Assembly (NCBI GenBank): GCA_028383305.1
Contig: JAOEVD010000007.1
Location: forward strand, 1 to 64,000
Source of the DNA: Candidatus Puniceispirillum sp.
GTDB lineage: Bacteria > Pseudomonadota > Alphaproteobacteria > Puniceispirillales > Puniceispirillaceae
Length of the DNA stretch: 64,000 nt
Direction: 5' to 3'
Shown here: positions 46,171 through 55,629 of the stretch, in pieces
Layout of the letters: the number at the start of each line of letters is the position of its first letter
How positions within the stretch are numbered: position 1 is the first letter of the stretch
The notes under the pieces: model-generated
Seen by the model: only the letters and a program-made list of their open reading frames with translations
Told to the model about the DNA's origin: nothing
Database searches by the model: none
Translations under genes and position numbers: made by a program

Positions 46171-47160
46171 TTAAAGGAAACCAAGCTTCTTCATCAAGCC
46201 TTCGATTTCTTTTTCCTGTTGCTCAAGGAAAACCCTGAACTGATCACCAGAATTATGAATATTTTCCCAACCGTTTCGAGAGCGTACTGCCTCCCACTCC
46301 GAGGTTTTATACATTGCTGCGATAGCGCCTTGATAAGCCGCTAGCTTATCTTTTGGCAAGCCAGGAGCGGCAAAGAACCCCCGCCAATTAACAAAGGAAG
46401 TGTTTATGCCCTGTTCTTTCATGGTTTTAGCATTAGGATAAGCAGACACTCTATCGTTTGAGGTAACACCAATAATATTAACCTCCCCTGCCTTTGCCAT
46501 CGCTACAGCTTCAGAGAATCCGGTAGAAAGAGCTTTAATCTCTCCGGAAAGCAAGCCTGCCATTGCTTTACCACCAGCATCGTATGCTACGTATTTGACA
46601 TCGGTTGGGTTCGCTCCAGCAGCCTGCATCACCATTGCCGCGACCAAATGATCCATGCCACCAGGAACTGAACCTCCCCCAACAGCAACACCGTTCGGGT
46701 CAGCTTTGTACGCTGTAACCAAATCACTCATGTTTTTAATTTTGGAGTTCGATGGAACAACAAGGGCTGCATAATCTCCAATCGTTCCAGCGACCAAAGT
46801 TAGATCCCGAAAGTTTTGTGGAAACACCTTTGTGAGCGAACGAATGACAATTGGAGTCGAATTTACCATCAATGTGCCATGATTGCTCTTGGCATTCTCA
46901 ATCAAATACCCAATAGCTTTGCCGCCACCGCCACCAGACATGTTTTCATATGTTGCAGATCCAACCAGCCCAGATTTGGTTAATGCTTCTCCAGTCCCTC
47001 TTGCGGTTCCATCCCAACCACCGCCGGCTCCACCAGGAATCAGAAAATGAATTGAGTCTACTTTCTGATGGCCGCCTGCATAACTGAAACTTGATATCAT
47101 AATAGCAGAGGCCGCTGCAGCAGCAGCAAAAGCGCGTCGTGTAAACAATATTTTAGACAT
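46171..47160 (-). CDS. tctC: Tripartite tricarboxylate transporter receptor TctC (Bug family)
   Basis: Periplasmic receptor of the TTT system, 329 residues with an N-terminal signal peptide (about 1-28, ending SFSYAGG). The Bug-family loop IHFLIPGGAGGGWDGTARGTG and VGGGSVPGGMDHLVAAM bind the carboxylate. It is the first gene of tctCBA and divergent from the two-component regulators. Confidence 0.92.
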   Translation of the reverse strand: MSKILFTRRAFAAAAAASAIMISSFSYAGGHQKVDSIHFLIPGGAGGGWDGTARGTGEALTKSGLVGSATYENMSGGGGGKAIGYLIENAKSNHGTLMVNSTPIVIRSLTKVFPQNFRDLTLVAGTIGDYAALVVPSNSKIKNMSDLVTAYKADPNGVAVGGGSVPGGMDHLVAAMVMQAAGANPTDVKYVAYDAGGKAMAGLLSGEIKALSTGFSEAVAMAKAGEVNIIGVTSNDRVSAYPNAKTMKEQGINTSFVNWRGFFAAPGLPKDKLAAYQGAIAAMYKTSEWEAVRSRNGWENIHNSGDQFRVFLEQQEKEIEGLMKKLGFL

Positions 47161-47236
47161 TGTTATCTCCCTTTAATGTCTCGCACCCACCAATATCAAT
47201 TCAACGGGGTGCTTTACCACGAGATCTAAACCCACT

Positions 47237-47256
47237 AACCTGACAACAACCTGACA
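47237..47256. promoter_or_regulatory. Tandem direct repeat, putative response-regulator site
   Basis: AACCTGACA occurs twice, starting at 47237 and 47248, an 11-bp period equal to one helical turn. This is the usual layout for OmpR-type regulators. It lies in the tctC/regulator divergent promoter, 23 bp before the response-regulator ATG. Confidence 0.55.
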
Positions 47257-47278
47257 CCGCCTAAATGAAAAAAGTGAC

Positions 47279-47950
47279 ATGAAAGTACTGATTATAGAGG
47301 ATACCGCAGAACTGGCAGAAGCATTGATTGATTTCTTCGTAATTGGGGGACACAGTGCTGACAGTGCCGGCGACCTGGCATCAGCTTACGATTTTTTATC
47401 GGTCTCACATTTTGATTTAATTCTTTTAGATATCATGTTGCCAGACGGAGATGGTCGAAGTTTATTACGATCTGTTCGCGAAAAAAATGATAACATTCCA
47501 ATAATTGTGATGACTGCAAAATCCGAAATCTCGGACCGAATAGATGTGCTTGACATTGGGGCGGATGATTACATCGTCAAGCCATTTGAGTTTGCAGAAC
47601 TGGAAGCGAGATGTCGCGCAGTTCTGAGACGTCACAACGGTCAAAATCAAATCAAACTAAACTTTGGAAAAGTTAACCTTTTTCCACTTCTCGCAATGTT
47701 AGAATTTGGCGACGAGCAACAACAATTGCGAAATCGCGAACTTCGACTTCTCGAAATTTTCTTTAGCTCGCCAAAAATATTGTTTTCAAAAGAGCAGCTC
47801 ACAGACAGGCTTTTTTCAATATCTGAGGACATAACTGAGAACGCAATTGAAGTTTACATTGCTAGGATAAGAAAAAAGCTTATCGGTAGCGGGTTAGAAA
47901 TCACAACCGTAAGGGGGCTTGGCTATCGTCTCACAGAACAAAATACATAA
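47279..47950 (+). CDS. OmpR-family response regulator (TctD-like)
   Basis: Two-domain response regulator, 223 residues. Receiver domain with phosphoacceptor aspartate in LILLDIMLPDGDGRS (about residue 51) and the conserved lysine in YIVKPFEFAELEAR; the C-terminal winged helix (about 130-220) ends in the ARIRKKLIGSGLEITTVRGLGYRL signature region. It should activate the divergent tctCBA operon. The 3' end overlaps the sensor kinase gene. Confidence 0.92.
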   Translation: MKVLIIEDTAELAEALIDFFVIGGHSADSAGDLASAYDFLSVSHFDLILLDIMLPDGDGRSLLRSVREKNDNIPIIVMTAKSEISDRIDVLDIGADDYIVKPFEFAELEARCRAVLRRHNGQNQIKLNFGKVNLFPLLAMLEFGDEQQQLRNRELRLLEIFFSSPKILFSKEQLTDRLFSISEDITENAIEVYIARIRKKLIGSGLEITTVRGLGYRLTEQNT

Positions 47951-49328
47951 AAAATTGAAAACAACGTTTTCAATAAAAAAGCGCTTGATGTTGTTATTGG
48001 GCACAGTTGCACTAGGTATATCTGCTGCAAGTTATGCACTAATATATACTGTTGTTGCTCAGACTGTTAGCGCAACACAAGACCGCCTTTTGTCAGCAGC
48101 CATAGCATCGATTGTTGATAAGCTTTACACAGAGGACAAGGAATTTAGCTTAGACTTGCCCTATGACACTTTTTCTCTACTTGGAGCAATAGGTGAAGAC
48201 AGAGTTTTCTATAAAATCAGTAAAAGAGATGAAACCATCACAGGGTATGGAGACCTGCCAAGCGTATCAAAACCTGGCAGCCTTCTGAAGCCATCCTTTG
48301 AAGAGTTTGTTTATCGAAATAAGACGGTAAGGGTGGCTGCTGCCAATTACCCTCTAATCATCTCTGGTCAGACAGAAATCATAACTATACATATAGCCCA
48401 AACAAAAAACTTTGAAGAAGCAACCCTACGAAAAATAGGGGAAAACTTTATCCCACTGATAATAATTTTCTTGCTTGCACTCATTTTGCTAGCATTAATT
48501 GCCGCAAATCTAATCACAAAACCATTAAACCAATTCGCAAATAAAATTAAACAGCGTGGTCCAAATGATCTTCGCGATATCACCCAGGAAATACCTGAGG
48601 AAATCATCCCAGTCTTAAAATCTTTCAATGGCCTGATCGCCAAATTGAGAAACACTCTGCAGCAAACTGAGACCTTTATCGCTGAGGCTGCACATCACAT
48701 CAGGACACCATTAGCAGTCGTTAGATCTGAGAGCGAGCTTGCGTTACGCAAATCAAAGACACCCGAGAACAGAAATCATCTCAGGAAAATAATTCGTTCA
48801 GTTGACCAAACTAATAGATCGGCAACCCAACTACTTGACCATGCAATGGTTCTTTATCGTGCAGAGCGTCCAGAAAAGGTGAGTCTTGTTTTAAACGAGT
48901 GCATGTCAAATCTCGTACAGCAATTTGAACCAGCAGCAAGTTTGAAAGACGTAATTATACACTTTGCGTCTGTTGTTGATATTGCCACAACTATGAAGGT
49001 TGATAGAAACCTATTTGAAACAGCCGTTCGTAATATACTCGATAATGCCATCAAATATTCACCAGCTGAAAAACAAATCGATATCAAGTGCCTAACTTCA
49101 CGAGGCAAATATAAAATCGAAATTACAAATGAATACAACGGCATCAAAAAATTAAAAATCAACGGCCTTTTCAAAAAATTTAAGCGTGGTTCGAATGCAA
49201 GCGAAATAGCCGGGTCTGGATTAGGATTGAGTATTGCCCGTGAAGCCATAGTCGCTTCAAAAGGAGATTTAAAAATACGACAATATGACGGGAATTTAGT
49301 ATGCGCTACATTAACTTTGCCATTGTAA
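47919..49328 (+). CDS. Sensor histidine kinase (TctE-like)
   Basis: Inner-membrane sensor kinase, 469 residues from a TTG start that overlaps the regulator by 32 bp (GGGGG precedes it); an ATG at 47988 is an alternative. Helices at about residues 24-46 and 175-195 flank a periplasmic domain. The phosphoacceptor region AEAAHHIRTPLAVVRSE and ATPase boxes NILDNAIKYSP and GSGLGLSIAREAI are intact. It probably senses the carboxylate, perhaps through the binding protein encoded next. Confidence 0.9.
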   Translation: MAIVSQNKIHKKLKTTFSIKKRLMLLLGTVALGISAASYALIYTVVAQTVSATQDRLLSAAIASIVDKLYTEDKEFSLDLPYDTFSLLGAIGEDRVFYKISKRDETITGYGDLPSVSKPGSLLKPSFEEFVYRNKTVRVAAANYPLIISGQTEIITIHIAQTKNFEEATLRKIGENFIPLIIIFLLALILLALIAANLITKPLNQFANKIKQRGPNDLRDITQEIPEEIIPVLKSFNGLIAKLRNTLQQTETFIAEAAHHIRTPLAVVRSESELALRKSKTPENRNHLRKIIRSVDQTNRSATQLLDHAMVLYRAERPEKVSLVLNECMSNLVQQFEPAASLKDVIIHFASVVDIATTMKVDRNLFETAVRNILDNAIKYSPAEKQIDIKCLTSRGKYKIEITNEYNGIKKLKINGLFKKFKRGSNASEIAGSGLGLSIAREAIVASKGDLKIRQYDGNLVCATLTLPL

Positions 49329-50326
49329 TGGTTTTCTGGGCAGCACCTGTGTTTGGGTTGACGGTCGAATCTGTGTCGGACTATGGCCCATCAGACCAGG
49401 CTGTGCATCTTGAAATACTGTCCTCAACAGACAAAGAAATTTTTGAACCGGTTTTACAGAGATTTGTCGCTGAGTTCCCTGAAAAGAGGATCCGTTACAC
49501 CGTAGCCTCAACCACTGATATTTCTGCGTCTATTTCTAAATCTCAAAAAAACTTTGATTTGGTTATGTCCTCAGCAATGGACCTTCAAATAAAATTGGCC
49601 AATGACGGTTTGGCAGCATCATTGGACTTGCCCGATTACCTCAATGTTCCAGATTGGAGTATATGGCAAGACCGTTTGGTAGGTTTTTCTGCTGAACCGA
49701 TAGTGATGGTGGTTTCCCGAAAAGATTTTGTTGGCAAACACGTACCAGAAACCAGGAGAGAGTTGATAACTCTTATACGTAACGAACCCAATTTCTTCAG
49801 AGAAAAGGTGATAACATATGACGTTAACACATCTGGAGCGGGCTTTTTATTTGCCTCTCAGGATGTCAGACAATCAGATTCATTTTGGCGATTGGCTGAA
49901 GTTTTTGGGGGCATAAAAACCAAGTTAGTGTGCTGCTCTGGAAACATGCTTGATGAATTAGAGAGTGGAAAAAGTGTACTTGCCTATAACCTGATTGGTT
50001 CTTATGCCGAACAACATGCCAAAACCAGAAGAAATTTGCAGGTAGTTTATCCAAAAGATTATACACTAATTTTATTGCGCTCGGCCTTGATACCTCGCGA
50101 GTCAAAAAACAAACAAGCAGCTCGGCAGTTTCTTACTTATCTTTTGAGCGAGCGTGGACAAAGTCATATGACCAAAACAACTGGATTGTTATCACCAAAA
50201 AGCCAAAGCAAATTAAATCAAAGTAATTTTAAACCCATTCGACTAGACACCGGGCTTCTCGTGTATCTGGACAGACTAAAAAGAAAGAGGTTTCTGCGTG
50301 AGTGGAACGAGGCATTGGTACAATGA
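49301..50326 (+). CDS. Periplasmic binding protein coupled to the two-component system (PgtC/Fbp-like)
   Basis: Extracytoplasmic binding protein of the Fbp/AfuA fold, 341 residues, with a signal peptide (about 1-19, ending PVFG). It overlaps the kinase gene by 28 bp, so the three regulators are co-translated. No ABC permease or ATPase is adjacent. The arrangement resembles PgtC of the Salmonella phosphoglycerate regulators, where a periplasmic protein aids signalling. A role as ligand sensor for the kinase is therefore inferred; a transport role with distant partners is the alternative. Confidence 0.8.
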   Translation: MRYINFAIVMVFWAAPVFGLTVESVSDYGPSDQAVHLEILSSTDKEIFEPVLQRFVAEFPEKRIRYTVASTTDISASISKSQKNFDLVMSSAMDLQIKLANDGLAASLDLPDYLNVPDWSIWQDRLVGFSAEPIVMVVSRKDFVGKHVPETRRELITLIRNEPNFFREKVITYDVNTSGAGFLFASQDVRQSDSFWRLAEVFGGIKTKLVCCSGNMLDELESGKSVLAYNLIGSYAEQHAKTRRNLQVVYPKDYTLILLRSALIPRESKNKQAARQFLTYLLSERGQSHMTKTTGLLSPKSQSKLNQSNFKPIRLDTGLLVYLDRLKRKRFLREWNEALVQ

Positions 50327-50389
50327 TCAAGCCTTTCGTTTGAAAATATTTTTGGCCTTTGGCTAAAACTCTGGAATTAGGAATTAAAA

Positions 50390-51184
50390 TTGCCTGAAGG
50401 TCACACAATCCACAGAGCCGCGAGGGATCATCACCGAACACTCGCTCGCCAGAAACTGACTGTTTCTTCACCACAGGGGAGGTTTTCCGAGGGTGCCTCA
50501 CTTATTAACGAGCAAATATGTTCAGCTGTTGAGGCATTTGGTAAACATCTTCTTTATAAGTTTAATAACGAATATACACTGCATATACATTTGGGGCTAT
50601 TCGGCCGAATTCGAAAACAAAAATTACCATTAGCAGAGCCAAAGAGCTCCGTGCGTATCCGCTTGATAGGCAAAAAATATCTTGTGGACATAATTGGCCC
50701 AACTATTTGCGAGGTCTTAGATCAAAAAGGGGTGATGGCCCTCATTGGTCGAATAGGACCAGATGTTTTACGCCCCGATGCAAATCCTGACTTTGCTTTT
50801 GAAAAGATAAAACGAAGCAAAGCACCAATTGGTCGCCTGATTATGGATCAATCTATTATGGCAGGAATTGGTAACATATATCGCTCAGAAATCTTATGGC
50901 GCCAGGCAATACACCCTGAAACGCCCGGCAGAGCAATTGACCGGCAGACTTTTAATCGAATTTGGGACGACGCTTGCGCCTTGCTTGCTATTGGTGTTGA
51001 GCGGAATGCTATAATAACGATATTTGACGGGCAATTATCAAAAAAACGATATGGTGAAAAATTCAATATCTTTGGGAAAGCCAACTGCCCAAAGTGTGAA
51101 GGTGAGATAAGGCGTTTTGAGATTAGTGGACGACGAACTTTTGTATGTGACACCTGCCAGCCTCTTATGAGGCAACTGGGTTAA
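50390..51184 (+). CDS. Endonuclease VIII-like DNA glycosylase (Fpg/Nei family)
   Basis: Base-excision repair glycosylase/AP lyase of 264 residues. The N-terminus PEGHTIHRAARDH holds the catalytic proline and glutamate after removal of the initiator; the H2TH part reads PIGRLIMDQSIMAGIGNIYRSE; the C-terminal zinc finger has CPKCEG...CDTCQ. PEGHTIH instead of PELPE places it with Nei-like enzymes acting on oxidised bases. It starts with TTG. Independent of its neighbours. Confidence 0.9.
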   Translation: MPEGHTIHRAARDHHRTLARQKLTVSSPQGRFSEGASLINEQICSAVEAFGKHLLYKFNNEYTLHIHLGLFGRIRKQKLPLAEPKSSVRIRLIGKKYLVDIIGPTICEVLDQKGVMALIGRIGPDVLRPDANPDFAFEKIKRSKAPIGRLIMDQSIMAGIGNIYRSEILWRQAIHPETPGRAIDRQTFNRIWDDACALLAIGVERNAIITIFDGQLSKKRYGEKFNIFGKANCPKCEGEIRRFEISGRRTFVCDTCQPLMRQLG

Positions 51185-51673
51185 CGTGGGTCAATAGTTT
51201 CGGCAATTTTAAAATTACACAGTTCAGGTGGTTCAGCCGGCCCAACAACTCATAACCAAATCGTCAAGTGAAAATATAGAAAAGGCGTACTTCCAAAGCA
51301 CTAAGGTTAACTTGAACCACTCATTTTAAATCATAACGTTTAATCTCGAGGGCTGGATCTTCTCCAGACCCTTCTACGAGCGCTTGGGTAAAATAGCGGA
51401 GAACGTATCAAACCGTTACAAAACGGGAGAAAATTTTCACAAGCTACCCTTCATTCAGCAGTATTGTATTGGTTATTTCAGGGCGATACATTACGATTCA
51501 AACTATTGAACTTGGCTCCTTCGAGACCCATTGCACTGTAGTGCTTATCATTTTCTAATAGTTTGAGTGGGCTAGGCTTCGGCTTTCTCTTATCAGACAA
51601 CGCGTGCCGCGAGAGAAGTGCATTCCTTCAAGTCTAAGCCGCATTGGGTTCGTAAAAAGAATAGGATTGTTAA
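51185..51673. other. 490-bp stretch before zwf
   Basis: No intact gene. A hairpin GGGcTGG-atcttct-CCAgaCCC is at about 51350-51372. A plus-strand frame of about 50 codons after it (RPFYERLGKIAE...NRYKTGENFHKL) faintly resembles the end of IS5-type transposases, but not enough to call. It must hold the zwf promoter near its right end. Confidence 0.35.
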
Positions 51674-53128
51674 ATGTCGGTGACGCCCTCCAGTGCTTCC
51701 AAACTTCCGGCCAGTGATTATGTTATTTTTGGAGGAACTGGCGATCTGTCTTTTCGCAAGATTTTCCCGGCCTTTTTCTGGCGGTATCTTGATGGCCAAT
51801 TGACAGATGATTTTCGGCTTTTTGCCACTTCGCGACGGGCGTTCAACACCAGGGATTTCGCTGAGGCCCTGCGACCATTCTGTGAAGATGCATTTGCCAG
51901 CGGCTACGCGACAGAGGAGCGCTGGCAGGCGTTTCTAAAAATAATCCAAATTGTGATTATGGATGTTGCCAACGGCGATGGTGTAGGCAGCCTCGTCACT
52001 CAAATTAGGGAAAAAGCCAGCATTGATCGTCCGACTATCTTTTATCTGGCAATCGCGCCGAGCCTTTTCGGCTCCGCCGTGCAGATGTTGAAGACTGCTG
52101 GGTTGGCAAGCCCACAAGCTCGGTTGGTTGTAGAAAAACCATTGGGCAATGACAGCGCATCATCGCGCACGATAAACGAAAAACTGTCCGCAGTATTTAA
52201 CGAGAGTCAGATATACCGGATTGACCATTATCTGGGCAAAGAAACAGTACAAAACCTAATGGTATTGCGCTTTGCCAATGTGATTTTTGAGTCCCTATGG
52301 AGCAATCAGCACATTGATCATGTCCAGATCACCGTGGCCGAGACAATTGGTGTTGGCAAACGCGCCGACTATTACGACAGATTTGGCGCAACCCGAGACA
52401 TGGTTCAGAACCACCTTTTGCAATTGGTGTGTTTGGTAGCAATGGAACCGCCAACCTATTTTGCCGCTGATCAGGTGCGTGACGAAAAACTGCGCGTATT
52501 ACGAGCACTACGCCCCCTGTCATTGGATGACTTGGCATTGGGGCAATATGCTGGTTATCGTGAGGAATTGGGCGAGGCTTCCAACACCGAGACCTATGTG
52601 GCAATGAGGCTTTCGATTGACAATTGGCGGTGGGCAGGCGTCCCTTTCTATATTCGTACGGGTAAAAAACTAGAACAGCAGGCTTCTGAGATTATAATCA
52701 CCTTCAAAAACCTGGCCCATGACATCTTTGCCAAAAGTGGTGGTGATAAGCTTTCTGACTATCCGAACCGATTGGTAATCCGCTTGCAGCCAAGTGAGGG
52801 CTTGCGTTTACACATGACCTCAAAACAACCTGGCCCTGGCGGTATGCGGTTGTCCCCATCTGATTTGAATCTGAGCTTTGAAGAGACGTTTGAAGAACGA
52901 TTGCCAGATGCGTACGAAAGGCTGTTGATGGATACGGCGCGAGGCAACCAGACTCTTTTCATGCGTGGTGACGAAGTGATGGCCGCTTGGAGCTTTATTG
53001 ACCCAATATTAGCTATGTCTGCAAACATCGCACCAGCAAGATATGTAACAGGATCAATGGGGCCTGATGACACGCTTTTAGAGATGGATGGGCGTCAATG
53101 GATTGATCCGGATCAGGATTGGCGATGA
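51674..53128 (+). CDS. zwf: Glucose-6-phosphate 1-dehydrogenase
   Basis: Oxidises glucose 6-phosphate to 6-phosphogluconolactone with NAD(P). 484 residues is normal. The nucleotide fold reads VIFGGTGDLSFRKIFPAFF and the active-site motif RIDHYLGKETVQNLM is intact, as are KPLGND and the C-terminal substrate region. AGGA before ATG supports the start. It is the first gene of an Entner-Doudoroff operon (zwf-pgl-edd/eda) whose later steps are damaged. Confidence 0.95.
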   Translation: MSVTPSSASKLPASDYVIFGGTGDLSFRKIFPAFFWRYLDGQLTDDFRLFATSRRAFNTRDFAEALRPFCEDAFASGYATEERWQAFLKIIQIVIMDVANGDGVGSLVTQIREKASIDRPTIFYLAIAPSLFGSAVQMLKTAGLASPQARLVVEKPLGNDSASSRTINEKLSAVFNESQIYRIDHYLGKETVQNLMVLRFANVIFESLWSNQHIDHVQITVAETIGVGKRADYYDRFGATRDMVQNHLLQLVCLVAMEPPTYFAADQVRDEKLRVLRALRPLSLDDLALGQYAGYREELGEASNTETYVAMRLSIDNWRWAGVPFYIRTGKKLEQQASEIIITFKNLAHDIFAKSGGDKLSDYPNRLVIRLQPSEGLRLHMTSKQPGPGGMRLSPSDLNLSFEETFEERLPDAYERLLMDTARGNQTLFMRGDEVMAAWSFIDPILAMSANIAPARYVTGSMGPDDTLLEMDGRQWIDPDQDWR

Positions 53129-53742
53129 TTGTTGTAAATCAAATAACGGCCGCATTAGCTTCTGGCATCGCTCAACGAGGCAGCGCCAGTTTTGTAGTGC
53201 CAGGTGGGTCCAGCCCAGCTTTTATTTTTAAGGCGTTAGCCAACGGCGAGTATAGCACCGATGTTGATTGGGCGAGAGTAACCATCACCCTTGTCGATGA
53301 TCGTCAGGTACGAGGCAATCACAATGACAGCAACCGCAAACTTATCCGAGCACAATTATTACGTGGACCTGTGGTCGCCGCAAAATTCTTGCCGCTAACC
53401 ATTGCCGGACCTGTGACGAAAATGGACCGGCCTTTTGATGTGATGTTGTTAGGCATAGGGCTCGATGGACATTTTGCTTCACTATTTCCGTCGATGGTGG
53501 GTGATGCGGCGATGAATGTTAATACCGCGCCCGCAATTATCCAGACTGAGCCAGAAGGGGACCCTCTGTGTCCGCGTATTTCAATGAATTTACCTATGAT
53601 TTTACAATCGCGTTTGGTGTTTTTATTGGTCAAGGGTGCAGCCAAACAAGAAATTCTTAGAGCTGCACAAACAGATCAGTCGTTGCCAGTGCATCATTTA
53701 ATTACGCAAACTGTCAAATCAATCCAAATCGTAACCCAATAA
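53125..53742 (+). CDS. pgl: 6-phosphogluconolactonase
   Basis: Hydrolyses 6-phosphogluconolactone to 6-phosphogluconate. 205 residues, slightly short. Motifs are VPGGSSPAFIFKAL, the DDRQVRGNHNDSN segment (family DERWV...DSN) and GIGLDGHFASLFP with the active-site histidine. The ATG at 53125 overlaps the zwf stop by four bases (ATGA). Appears intact although some positions diverge from consensus. Confidence 0.9.
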   Translation: MIVVNQITAALASGIAQRGSASFVVPGGSSPAFIFKALANGEYSTDVDWARVTITLVDDRQVRGNHNDSNRKLIRAQLLRGPVVAAKFLPLTIAGPVTKMDRPFDVMLLGIGLDGHFASLFPSMVGDAAMNVNTAPAIIQTEPEGDPLCPRISMNLPMILQSRLVFLLVKGAAKQEILRAAQTDQSLPVHHLITQTVKSIQIVTQ

Positions 53743-53772
53743 TCGGCTTACAAGGATTAAGAAGAGGATCTC

Positions 53773-54321
53773 ATGGCCAAGTTGCATGACCGCGTAGCAG
53801 AGGTTCAGGAACGCATCCGCCGGCGCAGTGCCGCCAGTCAAATTGCCTATCTTGATGAAATAATGATGATGCGCCAATCACCAGACTCTAACCGGCGGCA
53901 GATATCCTGCTCGAACATGGCTCATGCGGCCAAAGAAGCTGGTGCACACTTCGCGGTATCACCTGGGACCACACAGGCAGTGATTGATGGTTGTGAAGCG
54001 GCGGATCTGCCATTGCTGCCAGGCGCTAGCACCGTCTCCGAAATGATGCATTTGCTGGAAGCTGGTTTCACTACAATGAAGTTTTTTCCAGCTAGCGCAG
54101 CTGGTGGCACGAGCTTGATAAGATCATTGACCAGCCCCCTACCACAGATAAAAATCTGCCCAACAGGAGACATTTCAGCAATTTCTGCGCCGGAGTGGCT
54201 GGCATTGCCAAATGTGGAATGCGTAGGAGGATCATGGGTAGCACCACAAAACCTGATCAATGCGGGTGATTTTGCCGCTATAGAGGCCTTAGCAACTGAA
54301 GCCGCATCTTTGACTGGCTAG
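53773..54321 (+). pseudogene. In-frame Edd-Eda chimera (deletion remnant of edd and eda)
   Basis: The first 50 residues (LHDRVAEVQERIRRRSAASQ, AYLDEI, then ISCSNMAHA) match the N-terminus of phosphogluconate dehydratase Edd. From about residue 52 (KEAGAHFAVSPGTTQAVID) the protein is the last two thirds of KDPG aldolase Eda, with PGASTVSEMM, the Schiff-base lysine in TMKFFPASAAGG, and CPTGDIS and CVGGSWVAP. More than 500 Edd residues and the Eda N-terminus with its general-base glutamate are gone. The frame stays open for 182 codons with a good ribosome site, so a protein may still be made, but neither activity is expected. Confidence 0.85.
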
Positions 54322-54821
54322 GCGTGCACCTCTCTTACCTTCAGTAATGCATTAGACAGACCCACCTGCGCCCCCCGCAATCCGGCGTTTGGATCTACAC
54401 TCAGCCAAACCGGTAAGCTTGTGGTTAGGTGGCTTTCCTTGCCAATCTTCTGAATACGCGCGGCGAGTTGGCTTTTATCAATGAGTGGGGCCAGTTGCGA
54501 AACAATACCACCAGCCAGAACCACACCACCCCAGGCACCAATTGTCAGTACATTATTCGCGATTACTGTCCCCAGCATGTTGAGCATCATCACCGCTGCA
54601 TCCCGGCAGGGGCCGGCTTCAGCAACAGCCGCTGCACCAATTTTTGGCGCGCTCATCTCTGGTTCATCAGGTTTATCACGTATCAAAAAGCGATAGATAT
54701 TCTCTAGCCCACCACCACTAACCATATGTTCTGCTGAAACATAGCCCTGCGCGCGCCTAATAAAACCATAAAGTGCCTGTTCAGCTTCCGATTTTGGGGC
54801 AAAATGAGCACAAAAAAGGCG
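54318..54821 (-). pseudogene. glk: Glucokinase, C-terminal half only
   Basis: The frame reads AHFAPKSEAEQALYGFIRRA, then GYVSAEHMVSGGGLENIYRF, WGGVVLAGGIV and a normal C-terminus, matching the second half of Glk. A stop codon at 54822-54824 directly precedes it, and about 160 N-terminal residues with the phosphate-binding and catalytic parts are missing. Its stop codon overlaps that of the Edd-Eda chimera by four bases (CTAG). An internal ATG at 54725 exists, but the product could not phosphorylate glucose. Confidence 0.82.
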
Positions 54822-55084
54822 CTAAACATCAGAATTCCAGGTCACTTTTCGCATATTTAGTATCGAAGGTTACCTGTTACAATCTTAGGAGGGTTTGTTG
54901 ACAGAGTTGCTGAAAAGAGTGCGAAAATCGGTTTCCCGTTGACCGTCAACTCCAACGAGTTGAATCTCAAGACTACCATCTTGAATTTTACCAAGTTTTG
55001 TTATTGTTTTTGATAATTGTATGTGCAGCACTAAATACCTATTATCAAACATCAATTTTATGATTTTAATTTGAGGCTGGTTAA

Positions 55085-55531
55085 TTGATACGTTCCCTTT
55101 TTCTTATGCCGTTTATCACAGCTGTTGGTATCAATGTTTGCCCAGCTAGTGCGGCGAATGAGGGAAACCATGGTATTTCATGCGGTGATCACCGCTATTT
55201 CATTGAAACATCATGGTTTGGCGCAGACGTTAGAATTATAAATATTAATGATAATGCTGCGACTGACCATCCATATTGCCAATCAAATGCCGCCGACCAG
55301 ATGGTGGCCAAACTTTCAATCAATGGCGATGATATTTGGTGCGTAAAAACATTCTATATTTCAATGGACAGACAACCAATTGCAAAAACATCGCGCTTAT
55401 TAAGCCTCGCATTGGGGCAGGTTGTTGAATATGAATATGTTTGGCGCGGCGGTGAATGGGTGAAAACTGATATACGCAACCTCAATTGTGCCGTTAACAA
55501 AGAGCCCAAAAGACAAAAGATTTTCGATTAG
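55085..55531 (+). CDS. Secreted hypothetical protein
   Basis: 148 residues with a signal peptide (about 1-23, ending PASAA). The mature part has five cysteines (CGDH, YCQSN, IWCVK, LNCAV among them), compatible with periplasmic disulfides. Start is TTG at 55085 or ATG at 55106. I do not recognise a family. It stands alone between the glk remnant and a monooxygenase gene, which lies 98 bp downstream in the same direction. Confidence 0.6.
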   Translation: MIRSLFLMPFITAVGINVCPASAANEGNHGISCGDHRYFIETSWFGADVRIININDNAATDHPYCQSNAADQMVAKLSINGDDIWCVKTFYISMDRQPIAKTSRLLSLALGQVVEYEYVWRGGEWVKTDIRNLNCAVNKEPKRQKIFD

Positions 55532-55629
55532 ATGGGCAGTTACCGCATGCCCGCAACAATTGATAAATAAAACCGATCATCAAACATATAAGGCTTGGTA
55601 AGATCGATCTAAGAGATACAAAGTGCGTT

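Noticed and set aside
51340..51500. Possible end of an IS5-type transposase
   Set aside because: Only a loose F.RL...RY pattern over about 45 codons; conserved ATRYD-type core is not present.
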